A DNA stretch of 64,000 nt from positions 1,736,001 to 1,800,000 of the forward strand of contig NC_015501.1 of assembly GCF_000212375.1 (NCBI RefSeq). The letters are read 5' to 3'. The notes below the pieces were generated by a model. That model searched no databases. It was not told the DNA's origin and saw only the letters and a list, made by a program, of their open reading frames with translations. Positions within the stretch are counted from its first letter, which is position 1, and each line of letters opens with the position of its first letter. This DNA is from Porphyromonas asaccharolytica DSM 20707. Lineage in GTDB: Bacteria; Bacteroidota; Bacteroidia; Bacteroidales; Porphyromonadaceae. This document shows positions 1 to 9,861 of this stretch, one piece after another. The position numbers and the translations under genes were made by a program.

Positions 1-1631
1 ACCTTTATCATAATGTAAGCAGGCTTGCCCGCAAGCTTGTTTTTGATCTCCCGATTGATCAGAGCGGTAAAGCGACGGCGCATATCATTTGGCGAGACCA
101 GCAGCTCCTTAAAGTGGGTATCTAGGTAAGGCTTCTCGATATACTTAAAGACATCAGCCACCTCCCTCGCCACACTCTTATTGGCTGTCATAAGCATCAC
201 ATCGGTGTAGACACGGGCTGTACCCTCGTGCATATTGCCCGTACCGATGCAAGCTATATCTCCATGTCGGGTCGTGATATGGACCAACTTGCTATGTATC
301 TTGAGCGTCTCAGGACCAAAGAGCACATTGATGCCCGCCTCGATCATCTCCTTAGCCCAGGCTATGTTGCTCTCCTCGTCAAAGCGCGCCAGCAGCTCCA
401 CAACGACCGTCACCTTCTTGCCATTCTTAGCCGCAGCGATCAGGGCATTGATCACGTTCGAGTCCTTGGCGACACGATAGAGCGTACACTTGATCTCTTT
501 CACCTCATCACTAATAGCTGCCTCACGCAGGAGACGCAGGAAGCGGTTGAAGCTGTGATAGGGGAAGTGCAAGTGGCGATCTTGATGCAGCACCTGATCG
601 ATCATACTCTCTGTAAAGTCAATACCATCACCTAGGATCGGTGTCTGTGGCGGATTACGCAAGTCTTGGCGACCGCACTTAGGAAAGTCCATCAAGTCAC
701 GCAGGTTGTGGTAACGTCCGCCTGCCACCTTGGCATCGTTGCTGTCTAGTCCGGCCTTGCGAAAGATCTTATTGCGCAGCGAGCCAGGCATATCGGCATC
801 GTAGACCACACGGAGCATCTCTCCCTTGCGACGGCGACGCAGACCCTTAGAGACACGCTGCACCACACCTACATCGACATCCTCCTCGCGAATGTCCATC
901 TCCGCATCCTTGGTAAACTTGAAGGTGTAAGCCTCAAAGTCATTGCACCGCAAGCCCGCAAAAATATACTTAAGGTTGAAGCGGATCACATCATCGAGGA
1001 ACATGATGCAGACCCTCCCCTCCTCATCGTCTGCGATGCGGATGAATCGGCCGAACTTCTCTACCGGAGCCTTGATGATGCCGACGCTCTGACGCAGTGG
1101 TTTGTCACTCCCCGGCTCCAGCTCTTTCATCTGCACTGCTAAGTAGATCGACTCCTCTATCTGATCTGCCGAAAAGTCCATCTTGCGCAGCGAGAGCGGA
1201 TTAGTACTCGCGCCCAGCTGCCTAATATAAAAGTCAAAGACCTGCTCCTTCTGTCGGGGCGTCAGCTCCAGCTCGTTGACCACTCGTATGCCCTCCTTAG
1301 CGAGATCGTCCAGAGCCTGCTGAAAGTTCTCCTCAAAGGTCTCAGCATACTCTTTATTGATTTTGTAGATCTTGCGCAGCGTCCGCTCCGCCTCCTTGCG
1401 CTGTGGTGCTGACAGATCCTCGTCCTCTGCGATGCGACGTAGCGAAGCCACACGCACACGAAAGAACTCGTCCAGATTGTTTGAGTAGATACCCAGGAAG
1501 TTCAGTCGCTCCATCAGCGGGACATCCTCTCGGGCACTCTCTAGCAGGATGCGCCGATTGAAGTACATCCAGCTTATATCTCGATCTATATAAGGGAATT
1601 TGTTCACTTTGCGTTTTGTTGTTTTGCCCAT
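1..1631 (-). CDS. ppk: Polyphosphate kinase 1, C-terminus cut by window edge
   Basis: Makes inorganic polyphosphate from ATP, reversibly, in the cytoplasm. Reading the minus strand from the ATG at 1629-1631 gives an open frame of about 543 codons to the window edge. It starts MGKTTKRKVNKFPYIDRDIS and runs into a typical PPK1 N-domain (SWMYFNRRILLESA, NNLDEFFRVRVASLRRI) and head domain. Further on are the catalytic-domain motifs VTVVVELLARFDEESNI and IHSKLVHI, which carry the conserved Arg and the phosphorylated His. PPK1 is usually about 690 residues, so the last 150 or so lie outside the window. The gene is divergent from nothing nearby: ugd lies upstream on the same strand, about 80 bases away. 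The start is chosen because the family N-terminus follows it directly. Confidence 0.93.
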   Translation of the reverse strand, partial: MGKTTKRKVNKFPYIDRDISWMYFNRRILLESAREDVPLMERLNFLGIYSNNLDEFFRVRVASLRRIAEDEDLSAPQRKEAERTLRKIYKINKEYAETFEENFQQALDDLAKEGIRVVNELELTPRQKEQVFDFYIRQLGASTNPLSLRKMDFSADQIEESIYLAVQMKELEPGSDKPLRQSVGIIKAPVEKFGRFIRIADDEEGRVCIMFLDDVIRFNLKYIFAGLRCNDFEAYTFKFTKDAEMDIREEDVDVGVVQRVSKGLRRRRKGEMLRVVYDADMPGSLRNKIFRKAGLDSNDAKVAGGRYHNLRDLMDFPKCGRQDLRNPPQTPILGDGIDFTESMIDQVLHQDRHLHFPYHSFNRFLRLLREAAISDEVKEIKCTLYRVAKDSNVINALIAAAKNGKKVTVVVELLARFDEESNIAWAKEMIEAGINVLFGPETLKIHSKLVHITTRHGDIACIGTGNMHEGTARVYTDVMLMTANKSVAREVADVFKYIEKPYLDTHFKELLVSPNDMRRRFTALINREIKNKLAGKPAYIMIK

Positions 1632-1712
1632 AAGTTGCGATACAATGGTATTTAGGCAAATGTACCACTTGTATGTTGAGGATCTGTTAAGGAATAGTGT
1701 ACACCCACCGCT

Positions 1713-2951
1713 CTAATCACGGCGAAAGATGTCTCGTGTGTAGACCCGCTCAGCGACATCGTCGAGGTCGGCGTGGTAGCGGTTCGTAATGATCGCCTGA
1801 GAGCGAGCCTTAAAGGTCGCTAAGTCGTTCTCCACAAGGCTCCCGAAGAAGGTCGTATGCTGCGCCAGCGTAGGCTCGTAGATGATCACCTTAGCCCCCT
1901 TTGCCTTGATGCGCTTCATCACCCCCTGGATCGAAGAGTGACGGAAGTTATCACTGTGGCTCTTCATCGTCAGGCGGTAAATGCCGATGACACACTCACG
2001 CTCTTGCGTCGGGTCGTACTGATTCTCCTCCATATAACTATAGTAGCCCGCCATCTTGAGGACCTGATCAGCGATAAAGTCCTTGCGCGTACGATTGCTC
2101 GCCACGATGGCACCGATGATGTTTTGCGGCACAGCATCGTAGTTAGCGAGAAGCTGCTTCGTGTCCTTAGGCAGGCAGTAGCCTCCATAGCCAAAGGAGG
2201 GATTGTTGTAGTGATCGCCAATGCGAGGATCAAGGCAAACGCCCTCGATGATGCTCTTGCTGTCTAGATCCTTAAGCTCCGCATAGGTGTCCAGCTCGTT
2301 GAAGTAAGATACCCGCAGTGCCAGATAGGTGTTGGCAAAGAGCTTGACCGCCTCAGCCTCCGTCGTACCCATCAGCAGCACAGGCATATCTTGGCGAATG
2401 GCCCCCTCACGTATCAGCTCGGCAAAGCGCCCTGCACGCTCCCGCTGATGCGCGCTCTGCTTGTCATAACCCACGATAATGCGAGAAGGGTAAAGATTGT
2501 CGTAGAGCGCCTTGCTCTCACGAAGAAACTCTGGCGCAAAGAGGATATCATCGTAGCCCGTCAGCTCACGCAGATGAGCCGTATAGCCCACGGGCACCGT
2601 CGACTTAATCACAATCGTCGCAACGGGATTACAGGCTCGTACGGCAGTGACCACAGCCTCGACGGCAGAGGTGTTGAAGAAGTTTTGTACCGAGTCATAG
2701 TTGGTCGGCGTAGCCACCACGACGAAGTCTGCCCCTCGGTAAGCCTCCTCGGCATCTAGTGTAGTGCGTAGCTGGAGCTGTCGTGTCGCCAGGTACTCCT
2801 CGAGGTAGTCGTCCTGTATTGGTGACTTACGCTGATTGATCAGGTCTACCCGCTCGGGCAGTATGTCCACGCCCACGACCTCGTGGTGCTGTGCTAGGAG
2901 CACCGCCACCGAGAGACCCACATAGCCCATGCCTGCGACTGCTATCTTCAT
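1713..2951 (-). CDS. ugd: UDP-glucose 6-dehydrogenase (nucleotide-sugar dehydrogenase)
   Basis: Oxidises UDP-glucose to UDP-glucuronate in two NAD-dependent steps, feeding capsule or LPS sugar synthesis. Reading from the ATG at 2949-2951 the protein is 412 residues and starts directly with the Rossmann motif [16 protein letters not shown]. Also visible are the STVPVGYT stretch, the glutamate/lysine region APEFLRE, and the catalytic cysteine loop [14 protein letters not shown] about two-thirds along. It resembles the short E. coli-type Ugd. The frame stays open to 3068, but the longer start is unlikely because a -7 box lies at 2982-2989, between the two candidate starts. GDP-mannose or UDP-ManNAc dehydrogenase are possible substrates; UDP-glucose is the best guess. 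Confidence 0.88.
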   Translation of the reverse strand: MKIAVAGMGYVGLSVAVLLAQHHEVVGVDILPERVDLINQRKSPIQDDYLEEYLATRQLQLRTTLDAEEAYRGADFVVVATPTNYDSVQNFFNTSAVEAVVTAVRACNPVATIVIKSTVPVGYTAHLRELTGYDDILFAPEFLRESKALYDNLYPSRIIVGYDKQSAHQRERAGRFAELIREGAIRQDMPVLLMGTTEAEAVKLFANTYLALRVSYFNELDTYAELKDLDSKSIIEGVCLDPRIGDHYNNPSFGYGGYCLPKDTKQLLANYDAVPQNIIGAIVASNRTRKDFIADQVLKMAGYYSYMEENQYDPTQERECVIGIYRLTMKSHSDNFRHSSIQGVMKRIKAKGAKVIIYEPTLAQHTTFFGSLVENDLATFKARSQAIITNRYHADLDDVAERVYTRDIFRRD

Positions 2952-2981
2952 ATGTTGAGAGGTTACATTTAAGTGTTTGGA

Positions 2982-2989
2982 CAAAAATA
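2982..2989 (-). promoter_or_regulatory. -7 promoter box of ugd
   Basis: On the minus strand this reads TATTTTTG, a perfect match to the Bacteroidota -7 consensus TANNTTTG, about 30 bases before the ugd ATG. No clear TTTG -33 box is seen at the expected distance. It supports the internal start at 2951. Confidence 0.5.
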
Positions 2990-3071
2990 CAACAATTCGT
3001 GGATAGCGGCTCATTACCCCATCCAAAAAAGAATAACGCACATTCCACCCACTAATGCAACTTTCCAAAAA

Positions 3072-3160
3072 CTTTTCAGCCTTGGAAAACTAAATTTCCA
3101 AGGGGGGAAAGTTGAGTTTCCAAGGGAGGAAAGTTGAATTTCCAAGGGAGGAAAGCGAAA
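3072..3160. repeat. Short tandem repeat of about 22 bases with TTTCCAAG arms
   Basis: Three consecutive units of the form AAAGTTGARTTTCCAAGGGAGG follow one another, preceded by a related inverted piece (CCTTGGAAAACTAAATTTCC). Each unit contains parts that can pair as TTGGAAA/TTTCCAA. The array fills the divergent space between ugd and fabH, and a scrap of the same motif (CCTCCCTTGGAA) recurs near 20672. There are no spacers between units, so it is not CRISPR. Confidence 0.7.
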
Positions 3161-3332
3161 GCGTCCACGGAGGGTTTAGCCGCCGTCCACCGAGATGCTT
3201 GTCTAATTAGAGGATACAACACGGCGATATCTCACTGATAGACAATCAGCTATACCTATTTGTCGAGTCACTTTTCGAGATAAACGGCTGAGATATTTCG
3301 AGCTAGATGTACGTTCGTTGGTCGATTTTTAC

Positions 3333-3340
3333 TACCTTAG
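3333..3340 (+). promoter_or_regulatory. Possible -7 box of the fabH-era-der operon
   Basis: TACCTTAG lies 38 bases before the fabH ATG. It differs from TANNTTTG at one position. The same variant TACCTTAG sits upstream of the lipoprotein gene at 21781, and TAACTTAG upstream of ftcD, so TANNTTAG may be a working variant here. A TTGG lies about 15 bases upstream. Confidence 0.35.
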
Positions 3341-3377
3341 CAACCGAATACCATTTCCGAGTAGTTCCAAATAGTAC

Positions 3378-4400
3378 ATGATTTCGACCCAATACAATGC
3401 GATGATCACTGCCGTAGGTGCTTACCTACCGGAGGATCGACTGACTAATGCCGACCTAGAGCAGATGGTCGACACCACCGACGAGTGGATTATGACACGT
3501 GTAGGCATCAAGGAGCGCCGCATACTCAAGGACAAGAGCCTCGGCGCCTCCTACCTCGCTATCCAAGCTGTTCGCCAGATGTTGGAGCGCTGGAATATAG
3601 ACCCACTTACCGTAGAAGGTGTCATACTAGCGACGAATACGGCCGACTATCACTTCCCCTCGACCTCTTCAATTGTAGCCTTTGAGACTGGGTGTCGGCA
3701 CGCTTTTACCTTTGACATCAACTCGGCCTGTCCTAGCTGGCTCTACGCCCTAGAGACAGGTGCTAACTTCATTCGCTCAGGACAGTACAAGCGACTGATC
3801 GTCGTGGCTACTGAGAAGATGTCCGCAGCGATTGACTACACCGACCGCCAGACGAGTCCGCTCTTTGGCGACGGCTCAGGATGCGTCCTGCTGGAGCGTA
3901 CGGAAGATACTTCGCTAGGCGTACAGGATGCCCTCTTCAAAACGGATGGCAATGGACGCTCGCACCTGATCATGAAGTCGGGTGGATCGGCTAGTCCTGC
4001 CACAGCGGAGACGGTCGCACGGCGTGAGCACTTTGTCTATCAGGAGGGGCAGCATGTTTTTAAGAATGCAGTCCTCGACATGGCTCGTGTGAGCCGTGAG
4101 GTGATGAAGCGCAACCACCTGACCAACGATGATGTCGCTTGGGTCGTACCTCACCAAGCTAATATGCGTATCATCCAGGCGGTCTCGGAGTACACCGGAG
4201 TGCCGATGGATAAGGTGATGGTGACCATTCAGAAGTATGGCAACATTTCCTCTGCAACGATACCTATTTGCCTCTGGGAGTATGAGCCTAAGCTCAAGAA
4301 GGGCGACAAGCTCATCCTAAGCTCCTTCGGTGCAGGGTACACGTGGGGAGCAGTCTATTTAGTTTGGGGCTATGACGGAGCTACAGCACCTCGCCGGTAA
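3378..4400 (+). CDS. fabH: 3-oxoacyl-[ACP] synthase III (KASIII)
   Basis: Condenses acetyl-CoA (or a branched acyl-CoA) with malonyl-ACP to start fatty acid synthesis. The 340-residue protein shows the thiolase fold with the FabH triad: the cysteine in [14 protein letters not shown], the histidine in [12 protein letters not shown], and the asparagine in [14 protein letters not shown]. Length fits the family. A second ATG eight codons in ([10 protein letters not shown]) is an equally plausible start. The end overlaps the era start by 29 bases, so the two are probably translationally coupled. It leads the rightward run fabH-era-der-ispD-recG; fabH-era-der is an order also known from P. gingivalis. 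Confidence 0.95.
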   Translation: MISTQYNAMITAVGAYLPEDRLTNADLEQMVDTTDEWIMTRVGIKERRILKDKSLGASYLAIQAVRQMLERWNIDPLTVEGVILATNTADYHFPSTSSIVAFETGCRHAFTFDINSACPSWLYALETGANFIRSGQYKRLIVVATEKMSAAIDYTDRQTSPLFGDGSGCVLLERTEDTSLGVQDALFKTDGNGRSHLIMKSGGSASPATAETVARREHFVYQEGQHVFKNAVLDMARVSREVMKRNHLTNDDVAWVVPHQANMRIIQAVSEYTGVPMDKVMVTIQKYGNISSATIPICLWEYEPKLKKGDKLILSSFGAGYTWGAVYLVWGYDGATAPRR

Positions 4401-5292
4401 GTCCTTGCCAGAGGGCTACAAGAGCGGCTTCGTGAGTATCGTCGGCAACCCCAATGTGGGTAAGTCGACGCTGATGAACTACCTGGTCGGAGAGCGCATC
4501 TCGATCATCACGAGCAAGGCGCAGACGACGCGGCACCGCATCCTAGGCATCGTCAATAGCGACCACATGCAGGTGGTCTACAGCGATACGCCCGGTGTGC
4601 TACAGCCTAGCTACAAGCTGCAGGAACGCATGCGTGCTTACTCGGAACAGGCTCTAGAGGATGCCGACCTGCTGCTCTACGTCACCGACACGATGGAGGA
4701 GCGAGACAAGCATCACGACTTCGTGGAGCGTGTACAGCGACTCTCCTGCCCGATCATTGTTGTCATTAATAAGGTAGATCTGACTGACCAGAAGCATCTG
4801 GAGGAGCTAGTCGACTACTGGCACAGCATCATTCCACAGGCGGAGATTATCCCTGTGTCGGCATTGAGGCAGTTTAACCTAGCTCCGCTCAAGAAGCGCA
4901 TCGAGGAGCTACTCCCTGTGTCGCCGCCTTACTTCGAGCAGGATGCTCTGACCGATCGGCCAGCACGCTTCTTCGTCTCGGAGATCATCCGCGAGAAGGC
5001 GCTCCAGTACTATCACCAGGAGGTGCCGTACGCTGTGGAGGTAGTCGTAGAGGAGTTTGTCGAGAGTCCCGACCGGATCGACATGCGCTGCGTGATCCTC
5101 GTAGAGCGTGAGTCGCAAAAGGGAATCATCATCGGGCACAAAGGCTCAGCCATCAAGCGCCTAGGCACCTCGGCACGAAAAGATCTAGAGCGATTCTTTG
5201 ACAAGCATATCCACCTGACACTATTGGTTCGTGTGGATAAGGATTGGCGTCAGAGCGATCAAGCATTGACACAGTTCGGCTATGACATCTAG
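4372..5292 (+). CDS. era: GTPase Era, 16S rRNA/30S maturation
   Basis: Ras-like GTPase that binds the 3' end of 16S rRNA through a KH domain during small-subunit assembly. In 306 residues the G1 loop GNPNVGKST is near residue 24, the switch region shows KAQTTRHRI, then DTPG (G3) and NKVD (G4). The KH domain near the C-terminus carries [15 protein letters not shown]. Length matches Era (about 300). The start lies inside the end of fabH in another frame. The short N-terminal lead before the G1 loop is normal for Bacteroidota Era. Confidence 0.96.
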   Translation: MTELQHLAGKSLPEGYKSGFVSIVGNPNVGKSTLMNYLVGERISIITSKAQTTRHRILGIVNSDHMQVVYSDTPGVLQPSYKLQERMRAYSEQALEDADLLLYVTDTMEERDKHHDFVERVQRLSCPIIVVINKVDLTDQKHLEELVDYWHSIIPQAEIIPVSALRQFNLAPLKKRIEELLPVSPPYFEQDALTDRPARFFVSEIIREKALQYYHQEVPYAVEVVVEEFVESPDRIDMRCVILVERESQKGIIIGHKGSAIKRLGTSARKDLERFFDKHIHLTLLVRVDKDWRQSDQALTQFGYDI

Positions 5293-5364
5293 CCGATGAG
5301 CTGCTTTTGACGCACCTATTTACATACTAAGCAGACTGACATAGTCTATAAGAGACATCAAGCT

Positions 5365-6675
5365 ATGAGTAATCTAGTAGCCATCGTAGGACGCCCCAAT
5401 GTGGGCAAGAGTACCCTCTTCAATCGTCTGACCCGCTCCCGCCAAGCGATCGTCACAGAGGAGGCGGGTACGACACGTGACCGACAGTATGGTCACGTCA
5501 CTTGGTGCGAGCGTACCTTTTCGATTGTAGACACAGGCGGATGGGTCTTGCGCAGCGACGATGTCTTCGAGGAGGAGATCAATAAGCAGGTGCGCATAGC
5601 GGTTGAAGAGGCTGACCTGATACTCTTTGTCGTAGATATACTCAACGGCGTAACCGATCTAGACGACGAGATAGCTCTGATGCTCCGACAGACCAACAAG
5701 CCTGTCATACTGGTTGCCAATAAGGCGGACAACTTCACCCAGCACAACGATGCAGCGGAGTTTTACACCCTAGGCATTGGCGACCCCTACCCTATCTCGG
5801 CGATCAACGGCTCCTCGACGGGCGATCTCCTAGACCATATCTTAGAGCTACTCCCTAAGGAGGGCAATCATGAGCCTCTCCTTGAGCTGCCTCGCTTTGC
5901 GATCGTGGGCAGACCAAATGCGGGTAAGTCTTCACTCCTTAACGCTCTCATCGGTGAGGAGCGAAACATCGTCACTGACCGCTCTGGCACGACGCGTGAC
6001 AGCATCTTTGCTGAGTACGACAAGTTCAACCAGCACTTCTACCTCGTTGATACAGCGGGCATCCGCAAGAAGGGCAAGGTCAACGAAGACCTCGAGTATT
6101 ACTCGGTGATCCGTGCTATCCGTGCTATCGAAAATGCTGATGTATGCATCATGCTGATCGATGCCACGAGAGGTATTGAGGCTCAAGATGCCAACATCTT
6201 TCGTGTGATCCAGCGCAACAACAAGGGGCTTGTCGTTTGCGTCAATAAGTGGGACCTCGTCGAGGACAAGAGCATGCCCGTGCAGCGCACTATGGAGGAG
6301 GCGATCCGTGCGCGGTTTGCCCCCTTTACCGACTTCCCTATTATCTTCATCTCAGCACTCAATAAGCAGCGCATCCTGAAGGTGATCGAGACGGCACAGC
6401 ATGTCTACGATATGCGCTCGACCCGCATCCCGACACACCAGCTCAACCAAGTACTACTACCTCTGATCGAGAAGACTCCTCCACCCTCTATCAAGGGTAA
6501 GTACATCAAGATCAAATTCGTACAGCAGCTCCCCACGGCGGTCCCGTCTTTTGCTTTTTATGCGAACCTGCCCCAATGGGTACGCGAGCCGTACAAGCGT
6601 TTTCTCGAAAATCAAATCCGCAAGAACTGGGACTTCTGCGGTACTCCGATCAACATCTTCCTCAGAGAGAAGTAA
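5365..6675 (+). CDS. der: GTPase Der (EngA), 50S ribosome assembly
   Basis: Double GTPase needed for large-subunit assembly. The 436-residue protein has two G domains in tandem: GRPNVGKST near residue 8 with DTGG and NKAD, and GRPNAGKSS near residue 183 with DTAG and NKWD. A C-terminal KH-like domain follows, ending [11 protein letters not shown], a typical Der ending. It starts 72 bases after era with no terminator seen between, so it is probably co-transcribed. Confidence 0.96.
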   Translation: MSNLVAIVGRPNVGKSTLFNRLTRSRQAIVTEEAGTTRDRQYGHVTWCERTFSIVDTGGWVLRSDDVFEEEINKQVRIAVEEADLILFVVDILNGVTDLDDEIALMLRQTNKPVILVANKADNFTQHNDAAEFYTLGIGDPYPISAINGSSTGDLLDHILELLPKEGNHEPLLELPRFAIVGRPNAGKSSLLNALIGEERNIVTDRSGTTRDSIFAEYDKFNQHFYLVDTAGIRKKGKVNEDLEYYSVIRAIRAIENADVCIMLIDATRGIEAQDANIFRVIQRNNKGLVVCVNKWDLVEDKSMPVQRTMEEAIRARFAPFTDFPIIFISALNKQRILKVIETAQHVYDMRSTRIPTHQLNQVLLPLIEKTPPPSIKGKYIKIKFVQQLPTAVPSFAFYANLPQWVREPYKRFLENQIRKNWDFCGTPINIFLREK

Positions 6676-6702
6676 CCCTCCTCTTGACCACCTACTACAA
6701 AT

Positions 6703-7455
6703 ATGGAGCAAGTAATAACTGCGTCAGATCATATTAAAAGATATCTCATCATCCCTTCTGGAGGGTCAGGCGTCCGTATGGGTGCTGAACTACCCAAGCA
6801 ATACATCCGACTAGGAGGCAAAACAATCCTTCAGCACACCATAGAGGCTCTAGCGAAGCATGTGGACTACATCGTCCTCGGCATATCTTACGACTACCGT
6901 ATCATCGTTGAGGACATGCTCCAAACGATGGGTCTTGCCGACCGTGTCCATCTGACTGTCGCTGGCAGAAGACGATTTGATACCGTCCAGAGAGCTCTGC
7001 GTGTCGTTCCTGACGGAGTACTCGTTGGTATACACGATGCGGTACGACCTTTTGTCTCTGGAGCGGTCGTGAACAAATGCTACGAAGAGGCTCAACGAGT
7101 GGGTGCCGCTGTGCCTGTGCTACAGCTCACGGAGAGCTTGCGCTATCTACCCGAAGATGGCAAACAGCCGCAGCCTTCACAAGCAATAAACCGTAGTCAC
7201 TACCGCTTGGTGCGTACGCCTCAGGTCTTCTGGTCCGAGCGCATCAAGGAGGCTTACCAGCAGCCCTTTCAGGAGAGTTTCACCGACGACTGCTCTGTCT
7301 ATGATCAGCTCTACAGCGATCTTGCCTTAGTACCTGACACTACGGAGAATATCAAGATCACAACGCCTGATCAGCTCTACTGGGGTGAGCATCTCCTGTC
7401 TATATCCCGTCAGGAGCGCTTACGCCTCACCAAGAAACTCCTTTCGAGTAGATAG
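6703..7455 (+). CDS. ispD: 2-C-methyl-D-erythritol 4-phosphate cytidylyltransferase
   Basis: Third step of the MEP isoprenoid pathway: couples MEP with CTP. The 250-residue protein has the nucleotide-binding signature PSGGSGVRMGAELPKQY near residue 18, and the later IHDAVRPFVS and RTPQVFW segments typical of IspD. Length is slightly above the usual 230. It starts 27 bases after der and ends 22 bases before recG. Confidence 0.92.
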   Translation: MEQVITASDHIKRYLIIPSGGSGVRMGAELPKQYIRLGGKTILQHTIEALAKHVDYIVLGISYDYRIIVEDMLQTMGLADRVHLTVAGRRRFDTVQRALRVVPDGVLVGIHDAVRPFVSGAVVNKCYEEAQRVGAAVPVLQLTESLRYLPEDGKQPQPSQAINRSHYRLVRTPQVFWSERIKEAYQQPFQESFTDDCSVYDQLYSDLALVPDTTENIKITTPDQLYWGEHLLSISRQERLRLTKKLLSSR

Positions 7456-7477
7456 ACTGTCCCCCGCCCATACTGCT

Positions 7478-9571
7478 ATGAGCTTCTTGACCACCCCCTT
7501 AGCAGATCTTCCTGGACTGGGAACCAAGCGGGCTCAGCTAATAGCCGAAGAGCTTGATCTACACACCTATCGGGACCTGCTCTACTACATCCCCTACCGC
7601 TATGCTGACCGGCGGGTCATCTATCCCATAGGGACACTCACACCCTCTATGACTGAGGTACAGGTCGAGGGGATCTTACAGCCCTTTAGCGCACCCTCGC
7701 TGGGACGCAAGAGCAACCTCTCGGCACGCCTTATGGACGACACGGGCGAGTTACTATTGGTTTGGTTCAAAGGGCACAACTACATACAGCGTGCGCTCAC
7801 CCCGGGCTGCAAATATATCGTCTACGGCAAGCTACAGCTCTTCAACAATCAGCTGCAGATCACACATCCAGAGATCAAACCTGCAGACAAGCCAAGCCCA
7901 TCCGTCGGAGGGTACCAACCAGTCTACCGAACTACTGAGCGGCTCAAGCGTGCCCGCATCGACTCCGCTTTCTTAGGTCGCTACATAGACCAGCTTCTCC
8001 AGAGCCCTTACTTCTCCATTCCCGAGACGCTCTCCGAGCCACTTGTAGCGCACCGTCATCTAGCACCTCTCCAGACTGCTATCAGGTGGATTCATCACCC
8101 ACAGAGTGTCGAGCAGGCGCAGGTGGCTAAGTTCAGACTGAAGTACGACGAACTCTTTTACCTCAACCTCTACCTGCGTCGCCTAGCCGTCATGCAGCGT
8201 ATGCGCTACGAGGGCTACCGCTTAGATCAGGTGGGCAAGCTCTTCAACGGCCTATACTACGCACTACCCTACGACCTCACGGGAGCGCAAAAGCGGGTCC
8301 TCCGTGAGATACGTCGGGACACCAACTCGGGAGCTCAGATGAATCGCCTCCTGCAGGGGGACGTGGGCAGCGGCAAGACCCTCGTCGCACTCTTTGCTAT
8401 GCTCCTAGCCGTAGACAATGGCTACCAAGCCTGCATGCTCGCCCCCACGGAGATCCTAGCGCAGCAACACTACGAGACTATCTCCGAGTTCGTCGAGGGG
8501 CTAGACGTTTCCATAGCGCTCCTCACAGGGAGCAGCAAGACGCGAGAGCGACGTGAGACCCTGTCCGCCCTAGCCAATGGCAGCCTCTCCATCTTGATCG
8601 GCACACACGCTATATTAGAGGAGCGGGTCGCCTTTCACAAGCTTGGCATGGCCGTCATCGACGAGCAGCACCGCTTTGGCGTAGCCCAGCGTTCCAAGCT
8701 TTGGGGCAAGAATGTGCTGACCCTCCCCCACATACTCGTCATGAGTGCCACCCCGATACCCCGCACCCTAGCCATGACGATGTATGGCGACCTCGAGGTC
8801 TCGGTCATAGACGAGATGCCCCCTGGACGTAAACCGATCACCACCGTCCAGATAGCAGAAAAGAAGAAAAAAACGCTCTACAGCCTCATCAACGAAACGA
8901 TCAATCGTGGACAGCAGATCTACGTCGTCTTCCCTATGATCGAAGGAACCGAGGAGTCTGACTTTGCCAATCTAGAGGTGGGCTACAAGGAGTACGTAGA
9001 GCGCTTTGGCGAAGAGCGAGTCGTCTACGTTCACGGACGACTCAGCGCTGAGGACAAGGCGGAGCAGATGGAGCGCTTTGCCTCGGGTGAGGTGCCGATA
9101 CTCCTTGCCACGACGGTCATAGAGGTGGGCGTCAACGTGCCAAACGCTACGGTTATGGTGATCAACGATGCACAGCGCTTCGGACTGGCACAGCTACATC
9201 AGCTGCGGGGGCGTGTGGGGCGTGGTGGCGACAAGAGCTACTGTATCCTCGTCACGCCCGACGACCTGCAGGGCGATGCCAAGCAACGCATCGACACGAT
9301 GGTCGCCACGCAAGACGGATTCAAAATTGCCGAGGAGGATATGCGCCTACGAGGCTTCGGACAGATGGAGGGGACACGGCAGAGCGGTACTCTAGCGGGC
9401 ATCCGCATAGCCGACCCCGTGGCAGACTACAACCTCCTAGCCCTCACGCGACTAGACGTCAACTACCTCCTCGACTACAGCCCTCTCCTCGACAAGCCCG
9501 ACACAGAGCTCTACCGCATCAACCTCGAACGCATCCACCCCAACGCACACCACTGGGGACAAATCAGCTAA
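7478..9571 (+). CDS. recG: ATP-dependent DNA helicase RecG
   Basis: Remodels stalled forks and branch-migrates Holliday junctions. From the ATG at 7478 the protein is 697 residues, the family length. It begins with the RecG wedge region (LADLPGLGTKRAQLIAEE) and OB-fold, then helicase motifs: GDVGSGKT (Walker A), DEQH (motif II), SATPIPRT (motif III) and QLRGRVGRGG (motif VI). The frame is open upstream to 7385 inside ispD, but those 31 codons have no RecG character and would overlap ispD, so the internal start is preferred. Confidence 0.95.
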   Translation: MSFLTTPLADLPGLGTKRAQLIAEELDLHTYRDLLYYIPYRYADRRVIYPIGTLTPSMTEVQVEGILQPFSAPSLGRKSNLSARLMDDTGELLLVWFKGHNYIQRALTPGCKYIVYGKLQLFNNQLQITHPEIKPADKPSPSVGGYQPVYRTTERLKRARIDSAFLGRYIDQLLQSPYFSIPETLSEPLVAHRHLAPLQTAIRWIHHPQSVEQAQVAKFRLKYDELFYLNLYLRRLAVMQRMRYEGYRLDQVGKLFNGLYYALPYDLTGAQKRVLREIRRDTNSGAQMNRLLQGDVGSGKTLVALFAMLLAVDNGYQACMLAPTEILAQQHYETISEFVEGLDVSIALLTGSSKTRERRETLSALANGSLSILIGTHAILEERVAFHKLGMAVIDEQHRFGVAQRSKLWGKNVLTLPHILVMSATPIPRTLAMTMYGDLEVSVIDEMPPGRKPITTVQIAEKKKKTLYSLINETINRGQQIYVVFPMIEGTEESDFANLEVGYKEYVERFGEERVVYVHGRLSAEDKAEQMERFASGEVPILLATTVIEVGVNVPNATVMVINDAQRFGLAQLHQLRGRVGRGGDKSYCILVTPDDLQGDAKQRIDTMVATQDGFKIAEEDMRLRGFGQMEGTRQSGTLAGIRIADPVADYNLLALTRLDVNYLLDYSPLLDKPDTELYRINLERIHPNAHHWGQIS

Positions 9572-9770
9572 TTCCCAGCACCCATTAATTAAAGATGCAC
9601 TGAGCGTCTCTCTGTAGTTTCCACGCGTCTCAACAGACCATAAAGAAGCGCGACACAACAACAAGTCTCAATCTGTAGGACACACTGTAGGTAATTCTAG
9701 CTTTCCACGAAATCATTGATAGTCGCTTCTCGGACACGCCACAAGCGCTATCAGGCTATGGCAAACAAAA

Positions 9771-9803
9771 TGAGCGTGCTGACTATGGAGGTCAACACGC
9801 TCA
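9771..9803 (-). terminator. Probable terminator of the hut operon
   Basis: TGAGCGTG pairs with CACGCTCA, continued by TGAC/GTCA inside, around a small loop. On the minus strand the stem is followed by TTTTGTTTG. It is the second hairpin met after the hutH stop. Confidence 0.65.
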
Positions 9804-9814
9804 CGGTTGGGGTG

Positions 9815-9844
9815 TAGTGTGAGGGGCGATGCCCCCCTACACTA
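9815..9844 (-). terminator. Hairpin directly after hutH
   Basis: TAGTGTGAGGGGC and GCCCCCCTACACTA form a near-perfect stem with a GAT loop, just 18 bases past the hutH stop. There is no T-run after it, so it may be a transcript-end stabiliser in tandem with the hairpin at 9771-9803. Confidence 0.5.
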
Positions 9845-9861
9845 TTCCTTATAACAAGTGC

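Larger units (their letters stand above)
9572..9861. other. Convergent gap between recG and hutH
   Basis: The gene-free 290 bases hold two hairpins at the hutH end (described separately). I see no ORF, tRNA or promoter in 9572-9770. Confidence 0.6.

Noticed and set aside
1354-1668. Open frame of 104 codons on the minus strand
   Set aside because: Out of frame with ppk, whose true frame gives clear PPK1 motifs.
2952-3068. Longer N-terminus of ugd
   Set aside because: The Rossmann motif starts at the internal ATG, and a promoter box lies inside the extension.
3072-3160. CRISPR-like array
   Set aside because: Three 22-base units follow one another with no spacers and no cas genes nearby.
7385-7477. 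Longer N-terminus of RecG
   Set aside because: Overlaps ispD and lacks RecG likeness.
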